Shown here: piece by piece, positions 1-9,379 of the stretch | Layout: every line of letters begins with the position of its first letter | Position numbering within the stretch: the first letter of the stretch is position 1 | Origin: Nitrospira sp. SG-bin2 | Lineage (GTDB): Bacteria; Nitrospirota; Nitrospiria; Nitrospirales; Nitrospiraceae | Assembly: GCA_002083405.1 (NCBI GenBank) | Contig: LVWT01000017.1 | Span: 62,001 to 126,000, forward strand | Length of the DNA: 64,000 nucleotides | Direction of reading: 5' to 3' | Translations under genes and position numbers: made by a program | Notes under the pieces: generated by a model | Told to the model about the DNA's origin: nothing | The model's input: only the letters and a program-made list of their open reading frames with translations | Databases searched by the model: none

Positions 1-493
1 TCTGCCTGCTGGTCGAGACGATCGGTTCGAACTGATTATCGACTTCCTTGCGGAGCGTATCGACGTGACGGTGGAGGGCGACGGTGGCCAAGGCCTTGTT
101 GATGACGACGGTAAGGTGGTCCGCGGTAAACGGCTTCGGCACAAAATCAAAGGCACCGAGTTGCATGGCCTCCACGGCACGCTCAATAGTTCCGTAGGCG
201 GTGAGGATGACGAAAATCGGGGTGGTATACGTTCCCGGTGGCTGGAGCGTCTCCTCGTCCAGGGAGTGGTTCTGGGTAACGGTGCCACGGACTTGCCTGA
301 GCAGGTCCAGCCCGGAGAGGAGTGGCAGCTCCAAGTCCAGCAGGACAAGATCAGGCTCCTCTTCCTGGATGACGCGAAGCGCCTCCTTTCCGTCCATTGC
401 GGTCAACGGGTCGTGTCCCATAAAGCTGATACGATTCTGCAAGCTGAGTCGAATATCAGGGTCGTCGTCGACGATAAGGATTTTCGCTCGCAT
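1..493 (-). CDS. NtrC-family response regulator, 3' part cut by the window edge
   Basis: Reading the minus strand from ATG at 493 gives a receiver domain: acidic pocket D9-D11, phospho-acceptor D53 in a LVLLDLELP strand, switch T98 in ILTAYG and K120 in FVPKPF. After the receiver a helix leads off the window, where a sigma-54 AAA+ domain would be expected; that domain is not seen, so the NtrC class is inference. About 18-20 extra residues lie between the third helix and the fourth strand (around residues 70-91), longer than in typical receivers. It follows the histidine kinase by 69 bp in the same direction, so the two are the likely cognate pair. An AAGGA motif lies upstream of the ATG. Confidence 0.85.
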   Translation of the reverse strand, partial: MRAKILIVDDDPDIRLSLQNRISFMGHDPLTAMDGKEALRVIQEEEPDLVLLDLELPLLSGLDLLRQVRGTVTQNHSLDEETLQPPGTYTTPIFVILTAYGTIERAVEAMQLGAFDFVPKPFTADHLTVVINKALATVALHRHVDTLRKEVDNQFEPIVSTSRQ

Positions 494-562
494 CGTAGGC
501 GTGTCCTTTCTAGACGTGTGCGGTGCTGCTCCGGGCAGTGCCACGTATATCCCACCAAACGC

Positions 563-2902
563 TCATGTCATCCGGTCTGAGGCACTGTGCGATCCAACGA
601 TCGGGAGTGTGAAGTAAAAACGTGACCCGCCTCCGGGTTCACTGTCCACCCAAATGTCTCCGTGATGCATCGTGACGAGTGTCTTTGTGATACAGAGCCC
701 CAGCTGAGCGCCCTGTGACGCAGGCAGGGCTGACGGTACCCGCGAAAACTCATCAAAAATGCGCAAGCGATGGGCTGGGTCGATCCCACAACCGGTATCG
801 GCGATACAGGTCCGCACGAACCCTGATGGAGAGATGCAAAACTCGACAGTGACCTGGCCGCCTGGCGGGGTGAATTTAATCGCATTTCCGATGAGGTTCC
901 ACAGAACTTGTTCTAATTTGTCGCGGTCGCCTTGAACGGGGGGAAGCGACTCGGCCGACGCCACGGCGAGAGACACCTGTTTCTCTGCGGCGACCATCCG
1001 TAAATTGTCAGCCGTGCTCGTTGCGATCTGCTGGATGCAGACTGCCTCCACGCGGAGCTCGACTTTCTTGGTATCAAGGCGCGACCAATCGAGCAATTGC
1101 ACGATGATTCTCCCAAGCCGGGCGACATTGTGCTGAATACGTGCGAGATAAGTATGTTGCAGGTCGGTCAGCGGCCCCGTCACGCCGTCCAGCATATTGT
1201 CCGCAAAGCTTCCGATCACCGCTATCGGAGTCCGCAGTTCATGTGACACGACGGAGAGAAACGTCGACCGACGACGGTCATGCTCCTGAAGTTGTGCGTT
1301 GGCGCGCGACAGCTCTTCGGTCCGTTGCGCAATGCGCTCTTCAAGGTGCTGGGTCAATTCGGCCAGATCCGCGTAGGCCTTGGCATTGTCGATGGCGGCG
1401 GCCACGTGGCCGGCGATTGTGAGCAGGATATGAAGATCATCGTCGGTACAGGGCTGCAGGCCTCGATCGCCGGCCAGGAATCCGAGGATGCTCCCATGGC
1501 TCTGAAGCGGTACGGCGACGAACGACTGCACCCCAGTGCGTTGGGCCAACTCAAGCATCGGCGGGTGCAGGCGTGGAGTGAAGGGTTCAATGTCGTGGAT
1601 CAGTAACGGTTTGCCGTGCAAGAGAAGATCTGCTGTGGCACCGCCGTTGTCCACGACCGGTATGTCGATCCGGCGAACAGCCGCCGCAATTTCAGGCGAA
1701 ACGCCCAGGATTCTGGCTACGGAGGCGCAGTTCCGATCCGGATGGTGAAGGAAGACCGCCATCCGGGAAAATCCGAGGTTATCGATGAACAAAGCGAGGA
1801 CCGTGTCGAGCAGTTGGTCCATGTCGAGCATGTTGGCGCTCGCGATGGCCGCGCTGGCTTGATGCGCCGTCGTCAGCTGCCGGACTTGCCGTCTGATGGT
1901 GTCGAGGTTACTGGTGATTGCCTGATTGCGCTCATGCAGGGACTGAGTCATCACATTGAATGCTCGGGTCAGTTCACCGACTTCGTCGGTCGTGGAGGCC
2001 ATGAGCGGAGCCGGTGCATCGTTTCCTTTGGCGAGTTGTCGAGCCGCGTTGGCGAGGCTCTGCAGTGGCGTTGTAATGCGTGAGGTGAGGAGGAGTGCGC
2101 CGAGGATTCCCGCTACGATAATAAGCACTGTGAGGATGCCGGCATTTCTGACATTGGCTAGTAGCGCGTCCCTGGTCCGTGCATCGGTGATGCCGATGCG
2201 CACGAGACCGACCACCGGTGACGTTGTGTTCGAGAGCGCGAAACTCGGTTTCTCTTCCAACTCGACCGACAGCTGAGGCAGGGGACTGTGTGTCGAAGGT
2301 ATCCGGAGGACGGGCATGGCAAAATCATACAGGGTTTCCTTTCGGAGCAGGAAGGGGAGGAGCCAGTTCGACGAGTCATCTTCAGGGACGAGCCTGTGCG
2401 TGGAGGACAACATGAGCTTGGTCATGAGAGGGGCAGTCCGCGGACGCTGCAGAAGTGATGTGGAGAGTGGGTCATCTGGATAGACCGGCTGTTCTGAGGC
2501 GCCGGATGAGCTGCTTGGTGATGGCCGTGTGCGTTTGCTTTGTTGGTCCAGGATCCGGCCGTCGGAGGCGGTGATGACCACGTAGACGACATGATCGATT
2601 GCCATCAAGGTCTGCATGAATTGACCGAGCGTGATGTGATCTTCGAGCACGACTCCGGCGATTCGAAAATGCTCATTCCGGATGGTGTTGGTTAACAAGA
2701 TCGTTCCGAGTTCTTCCAGATTGTCGGTCATGGCCTGGCGTCTTGTTTCAATGAAATACCAGCTCAAGGATGAACACGTCATGATGAAGATGAGGCTGAA
2801 CAGAATCACAAACTTCATGCGGAGGCCGAAGGGCGGCTGAGTCGGTTGTGATCCGAGGTCACGACCTGCCTCGAGGTTTGAAGTGTCCATGGAACGATTC
2901 AC
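563..2902 (-). CDS. Membrane-bound hybrid-free sensor histidine kinase (HAMP-GAF-HisKA-HATPase)
   Basis: A 779-residue sensor kinase. Order: cytoplasmic N-terminus, first membrane helix near residues 28-50, extracytoplasmic sensor region of about 200 residues, second membrane helix near 250-275, HAMP linker, GAF domain (about 345-510), a coiled-coil, then HisKA with phospho-accepting H554 in SHELRTP. The ATPase domain shows the N box (NLIGNAIKF), G1 (DTGCGID) and a G2 box that is GAQLGL rather than the usual G-x-G-x-G pattern. The start is GTG, directly abutting the TGA of the upstream substrate-binding protein; an ATG 12 bases downstream is an alternative. The gene order suggests the binding protein presents a ligand to this sensor, and that the kinase phosphorylates the regulator that follows. 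Confidence 0.92.
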   Translation of the reverse strand: MNRSMDTSNLEAGRDLGSQPTQPPFGLRMKFVILFSLIFIMTCSSLSWYFIETRRQAMTDNLEELGTILLTNTIRNEHFRIAGVVLEDHITLGQFMQTLMAIDHVVYVVITASDGRILDQQSKRTRPSPSSSSGASEQPVYPDDPLSTSLLQRPRTAPLMTKLMLSSTHRLVPEDDSSNWLLPFLLRKETLYDFAMPVLRIPSTHSPLPQLSVELEEKPSFALSNTTSPVVGLVRIGITDARTRDALLANVRNAGILTVLIIVAGILGALLLTSRITTPLQSLANAARQLAKGNDAPAPLMASTTDEVGELTRAFNVMTQSLHERNQAITSNLDTIRRQVRQLTTAHQASAAIASANMLDMDQLLDTVLALFIDNLGFSRMAVFLHHPDRNCASVARILGVSPEIAAAVRRIDIPVVDNGGATADLLLHGKPLLIHDIEPFTPRLHPPMLELAQRTGVQSFVAVPLQSHGSILGFLAGDRGLQPCTDDDLHILLTIAGHVAAAIDNAKAYADLAELTQHLEERIAQRTEELSRANAQLQEHDRRRSTFLSVVSHELRTPIAVIGSFADNMLDGVTGPLTDLQHTYLARIQHNVARLGRIIVQLLDWSRLDTKKVELRVEAVCIQQIATSTADNLRMVAAEKQVSLAVASAESLPPVQGDRDKLEQVLWNLIGNAIKFTPPGGQVTVEFCISPSGFVRTCIADTGCGIDPAHRLRIFDEFSRVPSALPASQGAQLGLCITKTLVTMHHGDIWVDSEPGGGSRFYFTLPIVGSHSASDRMT

Positions 2903-3871
2903 TCAATAGGTTTCGTCGATCATGCCGTCGAGCTCTTTGGGAATCGAGATACCCAAGTACCGCGCAGTCTTCTGATTCACCGTGATCTTGATCCGTTGGA
3001 CGGGGACCGGCATAAGCGGCAGCGGTTGGTCACCGTTGAGAATACGTTTGGCAAGGAGGCCGGCTTCGCGGCCGGCTTCGCCGTAATCAACCGACAAGCT
3101 GAGCAGTGCGCCCAGGCGCGTAAACTCCGGTGAAAAACCGATGACCGGAACCTGTTTGGCCACCGAGGATTCGAGAATGAAGCGGATTGACTCGTCCGTG
3201 AGCACCGTCGAGTCTGGAACGAGCCATAACGCGTCAGATTTGGACAAGAGCATCCGCAGTTGCTGTGGTATCTCCTTCTCGTTCCCGACTGCAAACCCCT
3301 GCAGCGTGAACTCATGGATGGCCGCGGAAGACTCCGCCTCCTTCAGCTTGGGGGTCGTCTTGTCAGGGTCGTAGAGCATGCCGATCCGACGCAGAGATGG
3401 AAGAAGCGCGCGCATGACCTTCAGCTGACGGTCTGTCGGAATGTCCAGCAGGACACCGGTCATGTTGGCAGCGGTGAGGCGATGTTTCAAGGGATCCAGA
3501 ATCATCATGTAGAGAACCGGGACATCCACGATTTCGATCTTGGCTGCCAGCGCGGCTTTAAGGCCGACAGCCACCACAAGCGACGCATCTGACGCACGGA
3601 TCTTTCTGGCTATCTGCTTCCCTTGGTCGAGATCGCCTCGCAAGTCGTACTCAACATAGGTCGCTCCGCCGGGTGCCGTCGCTTTGAAGCCTTCGATGGC
3701 TTCGCTGTGGGCTTTGAGGTCCGACGATTTGAGGATGGCGATCTCAGGCCCGGCTGCATGAGAAAGGTCAATAAAGAGGCACCAAAGCGCAATGAGCGCA
3801 AGAGAGATCGACCAGGTGCACGCGCGTCGTGTGGTGAGATTCTCCAGGGATGTGACGATATGAGCAATCAT
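2903..3871 (-). CDS. ABC transporter substrate-binding protein (PF04392-like)
   Basis: A 322-residue exported protein with a hydrophobic signal segment near residues 18-39 ending at an SHAAG-like cleavage site. The remainder matches the two-lobed periplasmic-binding fold of the PF04392 / TrpX-like family: EIAILKSSD start strand, VAVGLKAALAAK, VLYMMILDP, and the characteristic GVLLDIPTDRQLKVMRALLP and RIGMLYDP stretches. No permease or ATPase gene is adjacent. Instead its stop codon abuts the kinase start, so it probably serves as the ligand-binding partner of the sensor rather than as a transporter component. That role is inference. Its ligand cannot be told from the sequence. Confidence 0.85.
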   Translation of the reverse strand: MIAHIVTSLENLTTRRACTWSISLALIALWCLFIDLSHAAGPEIAILKSSDLKAHSEAIEGFKATAPGGATYVEYDLRGDLDQGKQIARKIRASDASLVVAVGLKAALAAKIEIVDVPVLYMMILDPLKHRLTAANMTGVLLDIPTDRQLKVMRALLPSLRRIGMLYDPDKTTPKLKEAESSAAIHEFTLQGFAVGNEKEIPQQLRMLLSKSDALWLVPDSTVLTDESIRFILESSVAKQVPVIGFSPEFTRLGALLSLSVDYGEAGREAGLLAKRILNGDQPLPLMPVPVQRIKITVNQKTARYLGISIPKELDGMIDETY

Positions 3872-4357
3872 AAATGTCGTTCAAAGAGTGCGCAGAAACT
3901 CTATAGCGAAAAACGAGTGGTCATCCGAAAATGCTGCAACAGTAGCGTATCAACCAAGAGTGTGTTGGCTCCCAGTTGGTTATCCATCCATATGCTCACG
4001 TTGAAGTTTTCCCCTGTGATCTGCATCACTTCTAGACCAGGGACGCGCCTGAGCATTGAAGGCAGATCCGGCGCGCCCCCTTCGCCGATCGGCCCGCAAC
4101 GATGAGTCTGCGAGGCGAGCCGGGACGCACCTTTCCCGTGAGTTCTGCTTCATGCGGCAAGCAGCGTGTCATCAGCCTCCTGCAAGGCAACAAGCTGTAG
4201 GAGGGAACTGATGCACATAGGACATAGCGAATCTCTATATTGGGCGAAATTTTAAGTAACGGCCTGAATAGAGAAGTGAGTCGAAATTGATTCATGGTGG
4301 ATTGAAATGGATACAGCGTGCCACATCAACCTTGGCATGGTGGAAGGCACCAAACGG
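3872..4357. other. Intergenic region upstream of the signalling operon
   Basis: About 490 bases between the end of the DUF928 gene and the start of the substrate-binding protein gene, both on the minus strand. It should hold the promoter of the three-gene signalling operon. The stretch around 4210-4320 is AT-rich relative to its surroundings. No convincing coding frame, tRNA or strong terminator was recognised. Confidence 0.5.
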
Positions 4358-5101
4358 CTATTTGGTATGACTCTGAATCGAACGCAAATCCCAGTCTGCC
4401 ACGCCGTTAAGTCCCACCTGCCTCAGGAGGGCCGCGCGCAGCCTTCGAAGCGACGGATCCTTTGGTTCCTTCTCGATCAATGAGGACACGCAGCCCATCG
4501 CATCGTACCAGAATCCGATAAGCGCATTGGTGCGCACGCTGTCACGGTCACAGGTCACATTCACCGAGGCCACCGTCAAACATTCGCTGAACTCGCATCG
4601 CTCAATCATTCCACCTGCCACGATATCTCTTGAAGGGGAGTCGGGGTTGGGGATGGCTGACACAAACCAGCGGTATTGCACATTCGGTTCAAGCGCAAGC
4701 CCCATGCTCTTGAGATCGATGGATTGGACCCCTGCCTTGGTTGGAGCAGGGAGGGGGCCTTCAAAGATCGGCGTAATCTTTTGGGTGTCGGTGAGCGTAA
4801 ACCGTAAGGGATAGGCCGTGAGTTTTGAGAGATACCAATTCAGGGTTGGGGTTTGCTTCATAGTCAAACCCACGTGATCAGGAACCAAGGCGACGAGTTC
4901 CGGTTCAGTGCCCTCCGTCCCACGTAACGAACCACCGACTCGTGCGCGAGGAGTCATCTTCTTCGGCGGTGTGTAAACCGGAAGCGGAGGGTCTTCCTGT
5001 AGACCGGCCTGTACCGCTGGTGCCGTATCGGCGGCATCAATGATGTGCACTCCCGCGAGGGCCAGGAACAGGTTCAATCCTATGATCACGACACGCTTCA
5101 T
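4358..5101 (-). CDS. DUF928 domain exported protein
   Basis: A 247-residue protein starting at ATG 5101, chosen because an AAGGAG sits 7 bases upstream; a longer frame from 5125 would overlap the CHAT gene and lacks such a site. It has a signal peptide (residues 1-23, ending near DAADT). It then shows the DUF928 hallmarks: YTPPKKMTPRARVGGSLRG, followed by LVALVPDHVGLTMKQTPTLNWYL. The domain is of unknown function and is best known from cyanobacteria, where to my knowledge it often lies beside CHAT and haemagglutinin-like genes. Here it follows the CHAT gene by 14 bases and is last in the cassette. Probably periplasmic or envelope-bound. Confidence 0.85.
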   Translation of the reverse strand: MKRVVIIGLNLFLALAGVHIIDAADTAPAVQAGLQEDPPLPVYTPPKKMTPRARVGGSLRGTEGTEPELVALVPDHVGLTMKQTPTLNWYLSKLTAYPLRFTLTDTQKITPIFEGPLPAPTKAGVQSIDLKSMGLALEPNVQYRWFVSAIPNPDSPSRDIVAGGMIERCEFSECLTVASVNVTCDRDSVRTNALIGFWYDAMGCVSSLIEKEPKDPSLRRLRAALLRQVGLNGVADWDLRSIQSHTK

Positions 5102-5115
5102 GGTGGATCTCCTTA

Positions 5116-7449
5116 CTACAGCCAATTATTGAGGAGCAGAAAGGGCGACCAGTATGCTGGATGTTCGTAAATACGATCGTCCAATAGTGTTAACTGCGCC
5201 CGCTGGAACGCGACCGCTTTTGACAGCGTGGGGTTGCGCAATTGACGATAAAATTCGGAGATCAGCGCTGCCGATGCTTCATCGTTGATGAACCAGAGCG
5301 TTGCCACCGCGCTCCGCGCACCGGCCTTCAGCGCCACGCCGGCAAGGCCAAGCGCCGCACGATCGTCCCCGATACCGGTCTGGCAGGCGCTCAAAGTCAA
5401 GAGTTCGAGCGGCTCTTGCCGGAACCGAAAAAGGCCCACCAGTTGGTCCAGTGTCTGCATTGTCAATTTCCCATCGAACGTGAGGAGGAACGAATCGTTC
5501 ACGTCGGTTGAAAACTTGCCGTGCGTCGCGATATGCAAGGCTCCATACCGTCCTTCACGCAATTCCTGTTCCAGCTTAGAAGTCTGAAAGACGTTGTTGA
5601 GTAGCTGGTCACTCTTATAAAGCTGGTGAATGGATTCCATCTCCTCTGCCACATAGGGCAGGGGGGGGAACCCCTGCACAGAGATGGTGAGGCCGACTGT
5701 GAGGAACCGGAGTTTCTCGCGGTTGAGCGGGCGTGGGTCGGTCAACGTCAAACCGGGTGTCATGGCGAGCGCAAACTTCTTGATCAGGAACGACGAGCCA
5801 TCATGAAGTGCTGCCAGAGGAATTGTTCGCAATGCGCTGTCCGGGACGAACACCAAGGTGGTGATGTGTGTCTGCGCGAGATCCGGTTCCAACGGGCGTA
5901 CCAGCCAGTCATACAGTTGCTGGGCATGGGGCAGGTATTCACGGGTGGTGCGTTTTTCCACCACTCGGCGGAAGGCTCGAATTTCCTTGGTCAGCCGGTC
6001 AGCCGTCACGGGGACGGACACGCGCTTTAATCCGGACGGGAGGCTTATCAACAGTTCGAGCCGGGAGGGGAATAGGATGGGATAGATAACAGCGGTATCC
6101 GGTGACAACCGATCGAACGTCGTGACCTTTGATCGTACGGCGTCGACACAGTCGTCCTTGAAGTAGTCACGTAGCTCCGCGGCTTTATAGGCTTCGATCG
6201 CATCGCGAGCGGCGAGCAGATATCCCTCGACGGCCTTGCTGTCCTCAGTGAGCGAGGCTCGCTGGAGCAACAGGTCGGCCAGCTCAAAGAACAAGGGTTT
6301 CACCGTGTCCTGTCCACCGAATGCGCCATCGGAGGAAGCCTGCGCCACCTCGATCCGAATGGGTTGGAGTGTCAGTGCCGCTTGCCGGTATGAGGTGATC
6401 GCCTGATCCAGCTGACCAGTCGCGGCCAGTTGGCGCCCCAATTGCCATTGCCAGCGATAGAGTGATTCGGGCGCACCCGCCGATTGAGCGGTGAAGAGCG
6501 CTCGCCTGGTGAGCTGCAAAGCCTCGTCCATGCGGAATTCTATTTCGTAGAGATGTCCAAGATACCCGAGTGCATAGGACAGGGTCCTGCTGTCGCCCTG
6601 TTGCTCAGCGACCGTGGCCGCTTCCTGGAGCGTTCCCGCCGTTCTGTACACGAGAGGGTCATGCTCCTGGGGGAGCAGAGGAAGCAGTCGCTGGTAGGCC
6701 AGTGCGATGCCGATGAGTCCGAACGATTTATCCCTGGATACGGGAACATCCTTCAAGTGGTCGAGCGCGACGTCGAGGGCCATGCGACTGTTGACTGGTT
6801 GGCCGAGCCGCAGCAGGGCCCGCGCGGCATTGGTGCGGGCTGTTGCGACGAGGAGTGGGAGCTTGGCTTTTTGTGAATGGACCACGCTGTCTTCAAACGC
6901 GTTCAGCGCCTCCTGGTCCTGCTGTTTCATCGCCCAAAGAATGCCGAGATCATTGTTCGTCGTTGCGATAAGAGGTGAGAAACTCTGATTGTTCGCCAAG
7001 GCTGACGCATGCTGGAGATATTCCGATGCCTCGTTCAATTGCCCAAGCGTCAAGTAGGCTCGCCCTAGATGGCCGAGGACGGAGGCTTCCGGGAGAGGAT
7101 CGCCGCTGTTCTGAGTGAGCGTGAGCGCCAGTTCTAATGACTGAAGCGCCTGCGTGGATTGTCCCAAGCCCATCGACGCCTGAGCAGAGAGGACCAGCGC
7201 CTCGACCTGTGCGGGAGCGTTTCCGGAAGCCTTGAAGAGATCCGCCGCCTGCTTCCAGGCCACACGCGCCTGATCGAACGAGCCCCGTTGGTAGGCCTGC
7301 AGTCCCTGCTCCATGAAGCTCTCCGGAGAGGGCTCAAGGGCGGCGACCGAGATGGACGCCTTGGGAAACAGGAAACCAGTTGCGAGGAGGATGAGCAGGA
7401 CGAGCCAGACCAGATGGTTGATTTGGTTTATTTTGTTGATGTCGTTCAT
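5116..7449 (-). CDS. Exported TPR-CHAT (caspase-like) protease
   Basis: A 777-residue protein. Residues 13-37 form a hydrophobic export or anchor segment. Residues 40-370 are tetratricopeptide-like helical repeats (for example LGHLGRAYLTLGQLNEASEYL and ALGYLGHLYEIEFRMDEAL). The C-terminal 270 residues are a CHAT peptidase domain (clan CD, related to caspases and separase). The expected catalytic dyad is intact: H643 in HIATHGKF and C689 in LTLSACQTG, followed by GLAGVALKAGARSAVATLW. Upstream is the TpsB gene after a 112-base gap rich in simple repeats; downstream is DUF928. CHAT proteases are usually activated through their partner domains, so the TPR part may sense a ligand. Location outside the cytoplasm would be unusual. 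The start lacks a clear ribosome site. Confidence 0.92.
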   Translation of the reverse strand: MNDINKINQINHLVWLVLLILLATGFLFPKASISVAALEPSPESFMEQGLQAYQRGSFDQARVAWKQAADLFKASGNAPAQVEALVLSAQASMGLGQSTQALQSLELALTLTQNSGDPLPEASVLGHLGRAYLTLGQLNEASEYLQHASALANNQSFSPLIATTNNDLGILWAMKQQDQEALNAFEDSVVHSQKAKLPLLVATARTNAARALLRLGQPVNSRMALDVALDHLKDVPVSRDKSFGLIGIALAYQRLLPLLPQEHDPLVYRTAGTLQEAATVAEQQGDSRTLSYALGYLGHLYEIEFRMDEALQLTRRALFTAQSAGAPESLYRWQWQLGRQLAATGQLDQAITSYRQAALTLQPIRIEVAQASSDGAFGGQDTVKPLFFELADLLLQRASLTEDSKAVEGYLLAARDAIEAYKAAELRDYFKDDCVDAVRSKVTTFDRLSPDTAVIYPILFPSRLELLISLPSGLKRVSVPVTADRLTKEIRAFRRVVEKRTTREYLPHAQQLYDWLVRPLEPDLAQTHITTLVFVPDSALRTIPLAALHDGSSFLIKKFALAMTPGLTLTDPRPLNREKLRFLTVGLTISVQGFPPLPYVAEEMESIHQLYKSDQLLNNVFQTSKLEQELREGRYGALHIATHGKFSTDVNDSFLLTFDGKLTMQTLDQLVGLFRFRQEPLELLTLSACQTGIGDDRAALGLAGVALKAGARSAVATLWFINDEASAALISEFYRQLRNPTLSKAVAFQRAQLTLLDDRIYEHPAYWSPFLLLNNWL

Positions 7450-7557
7450 GGTGAATTTCGTTCAACCAAACCCAGATAGCCGTCTTCGGGTTGCATGTTG
7501 ATCAATCAGCGAAATAGCCAAACAAACCAAATAAACAAGACAAACCAAACAAACAAT
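7405..7557. repeat. Mirrored low-complexity tracts at the tpsB/CHAT junction
   Basis: Two degenerate tracts of opposite polarity lie at 7405-7445 (rich in TTTGGTTTATTT-like units, encoding the CHAT N-terminus) and 7514-7557 (rich in AAACCAAATAAAC-like units, between the genes). They are imperfect reverse complements of each other and could form a long hairpin around the CHAT start codon. A second pair of the same kind lies at the 3' end of tpsA. Confidence 0.6.
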
Positions 7558-7561
7558 CTTT

Positions 7562-9379
7562 TCAGAACAGATTCACCAATAATCCTAGATGCACGCCATG
7601 ATCCTGAATCGTGTCGCGGATCTTCGGCACGTGGTTGAGCTGCTGCCCCCAATAGACTTCGAAGCTGGCCCTGTTGTTCGGCAGGATATTCCAGCGGAGC
7701 CCAACGCCCACACTGGCGAGCGTGTCGGGAAAGGTGGTGATTGGCTGTGTCGGGGCTCCACGGGTGCCGCCTTGGTTCCACCCATGCGCAACGTCCACGA
7801 AGGAGGCCAACTGGATCATCGGTTCTCCGTTCCCCCAACGCCATAAGGGAAAGCGTGGCTCCAGCGAAGCGACGAACATGTTGTCGCGCAGGAGAGTTAC
7901 CTCGCGGTAGCCGCGCACGGTGTACCGGCCCCCGACCGCCACCTGTTCAACGGGGAACAGCGGCGAGTTGGTAAGTTGCAGGTCCATATGGCCAAGGAGC
8001 TGCATGCCGAGCAGCTGCTCGCCGAACTGCTTAATCGCCTGGACCTGGCCCAACCAGGAGAAGAACTGGCTGTCTGGGATGTCAGGGTCTGCATTGATGG
8101 TAGCGCCCAGGACATTCAGGCCCACGCTGAATCGCGAACGGACCGCCAGCACCATATCGAGCGTGCGATGGGTCCAGTCCTGCGCGAAGCGGAGCGCGGA
8201 CACGGTCGCCACGCCGTTCTGATAGCCGGGGAACGTATCGAAGGGCATCTGGCTGGGGGTGTCGTGGAAGAGAAAGGTTTGGGTGAAGAGATGTTCTCCG
8301 ATGATCGAAAGGGCCACCTCATCGGTCTCGGTCTTGTAAATCGGATGACGGATGCTCATGCCGATGATCTCCGAATTGGTCTTGATGTTCAGCGGGCCGA
8401 AAGGCGGCTCGATCAGCCGAAAGCCGTAGCGCCGGTAGTAGGGCGAAAAGGTCGTGCCGTACCGGGTGAAGGGGAGGGCGTAGGAGGCGTCTACGATCGG
8501 ATAGGCTCCGCTCGACTGGCCGTAGCCGAGGCTGAGCTGATCCCCGTGGCCTGTCAGGTTGTCGGAAATCAGCTTGCCGACCCCGCGGATTTCTCCGACC
8601 AGCGGCGTCTGGTAGTTGTTGATCTCCATCGAGGCGCGAAACGGTTGTTTGTCCGCGACGCGCACATGCAACACGCTCTCGCCCTTCTGATCGCCGGGCC
8701 GCAGTTCCGCATTGATGCGCTCGATCCGGCGATCCTGCTGCAACAGTTGCAGTTGTTCCTGGAGTGGGGCGAGCGTTACCGGCGTCCGGATGCCGAGCGA
8801 AAGCCGATCACGCAGGTAGGACGATCTGAACCAGCGGTTCCCTTCGACGTCGATCCGAGTCAGCGTCCCCTCGATGATCTGTACCGTGATGACACCGGAG
8901 ACGACGTCCTGGTCCGGAATGATCGCGCCGGAGGTCAGATAGCCGTGATTGACGTAGAGGAGCGTCAGGGCCAGGCGGAGCCGCTCCAGATCCTCGGTCA
9001 GCAAGGTCCGGTTTGTAAACGGAGCCGTCACTTCGGCGATTTTGGCATCCGAAAATGCGCGGTTGCCGATAACCTGTATGTTTCGGACGAACACCCGCAC
9101 CGTGCCTGGCTGTATCGGCGCCTCACCCTCCGGCGGGAGCGGAACGAGCGGCAGGACGGGACTGGGAGGCGGCAAGGGCCGTTGAAACTCTTGCTTCAGG
9201 GGCCCAGACGGTTCGCCGGATCGTCCCGACGGATCGATCGTCCCCCTACCCGGGAAATCCTGTGCGAAGGCAGACGTCTGTGCCAACAGCATGACCATGG
9301 CGAGACCGAAGCAGAAGGAGCGCTGTGTTACGAACCTCGGGGAGCGAGTATGCGCCGGTTCCCCAGCGCGATGAGTCAT
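7562..9379 (-). CDS. TpsB-type two-partner secretion outer-membrane transporter (ShlB/FhaC family)
   Basis: A 605-residue transporter. After a long n-region a signal peptide ends near residue 40 (SAFA before QDFPG). A proline-rich linker leads to a first POTRA domain (about residues 92-170, VRVFVRNIQVIGNRAF to ITVQIIEG) and a second, ShlB-type POTRA (TRIDVEGNRWF). The rest is a beta-barrel with the VRGY signature near residue 490 (GGRYTVRGYREV) and a C-terminal phenylalanine, as expected for BAM-assembled barrels. Its ATG overlaps the TpsA stop (ATGA), showing translational coupling to its substrate gene. Role: secretion of the TpsA protein across the outer membrane. Confidence 0.95.
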   Translation of the reverse strand: MTHRAGEPAHTRSPRFVTQRSFCFGLAMVMLLAQTSAFAQDFPGRGTIDPSGRSGEPSGPLKQEFQRPLPPPSPVLPLVPLPPEGEAPIQPGTVRVFVRNIQVIGNRAFSDAKIAEVTAPFTNRTLLTEDLERLRLALTLLYVNHGYLTSGAIIPDQDVVSGVITVQIIEGTLTRIDVEGNRWFRSSYLRDRLSLGIRTPVTLAPLQEQLQLLQQDRRIERINAELRPGDQKGESVLHVRVADKQPFRASMEINNYQTPLVGEIRGVGKLISDNLTGHGDQLSLGYGQSSGAYPIVDASYALPFTRYGTTFSPYYRRYGFRLIEPPFGPLNIKTNSEIIGMSIRHPIYKTETDEVALSIIGEHLFTQTFLFHDTPSQMPFDTFPGYQNGVATVSALRFAQDWTHRTLDMVLAVRSRFSVGLNVLGATINADPDIPDSQFFSWLGQVQAIKQFGEQLLGMQLLGHMDLQLTNSPLFPVEQVAVGGRYTVRGYREVTLLRDNMFVASLEPRFPLWRWGNGEPMIQLASFVDVAHGWNQGGTRGAPTQPITTFPDTLASVGVGLRWNILPNNRASFEVYWGQQLNHVPKIRDTIQDHGVHLGLLVNLF

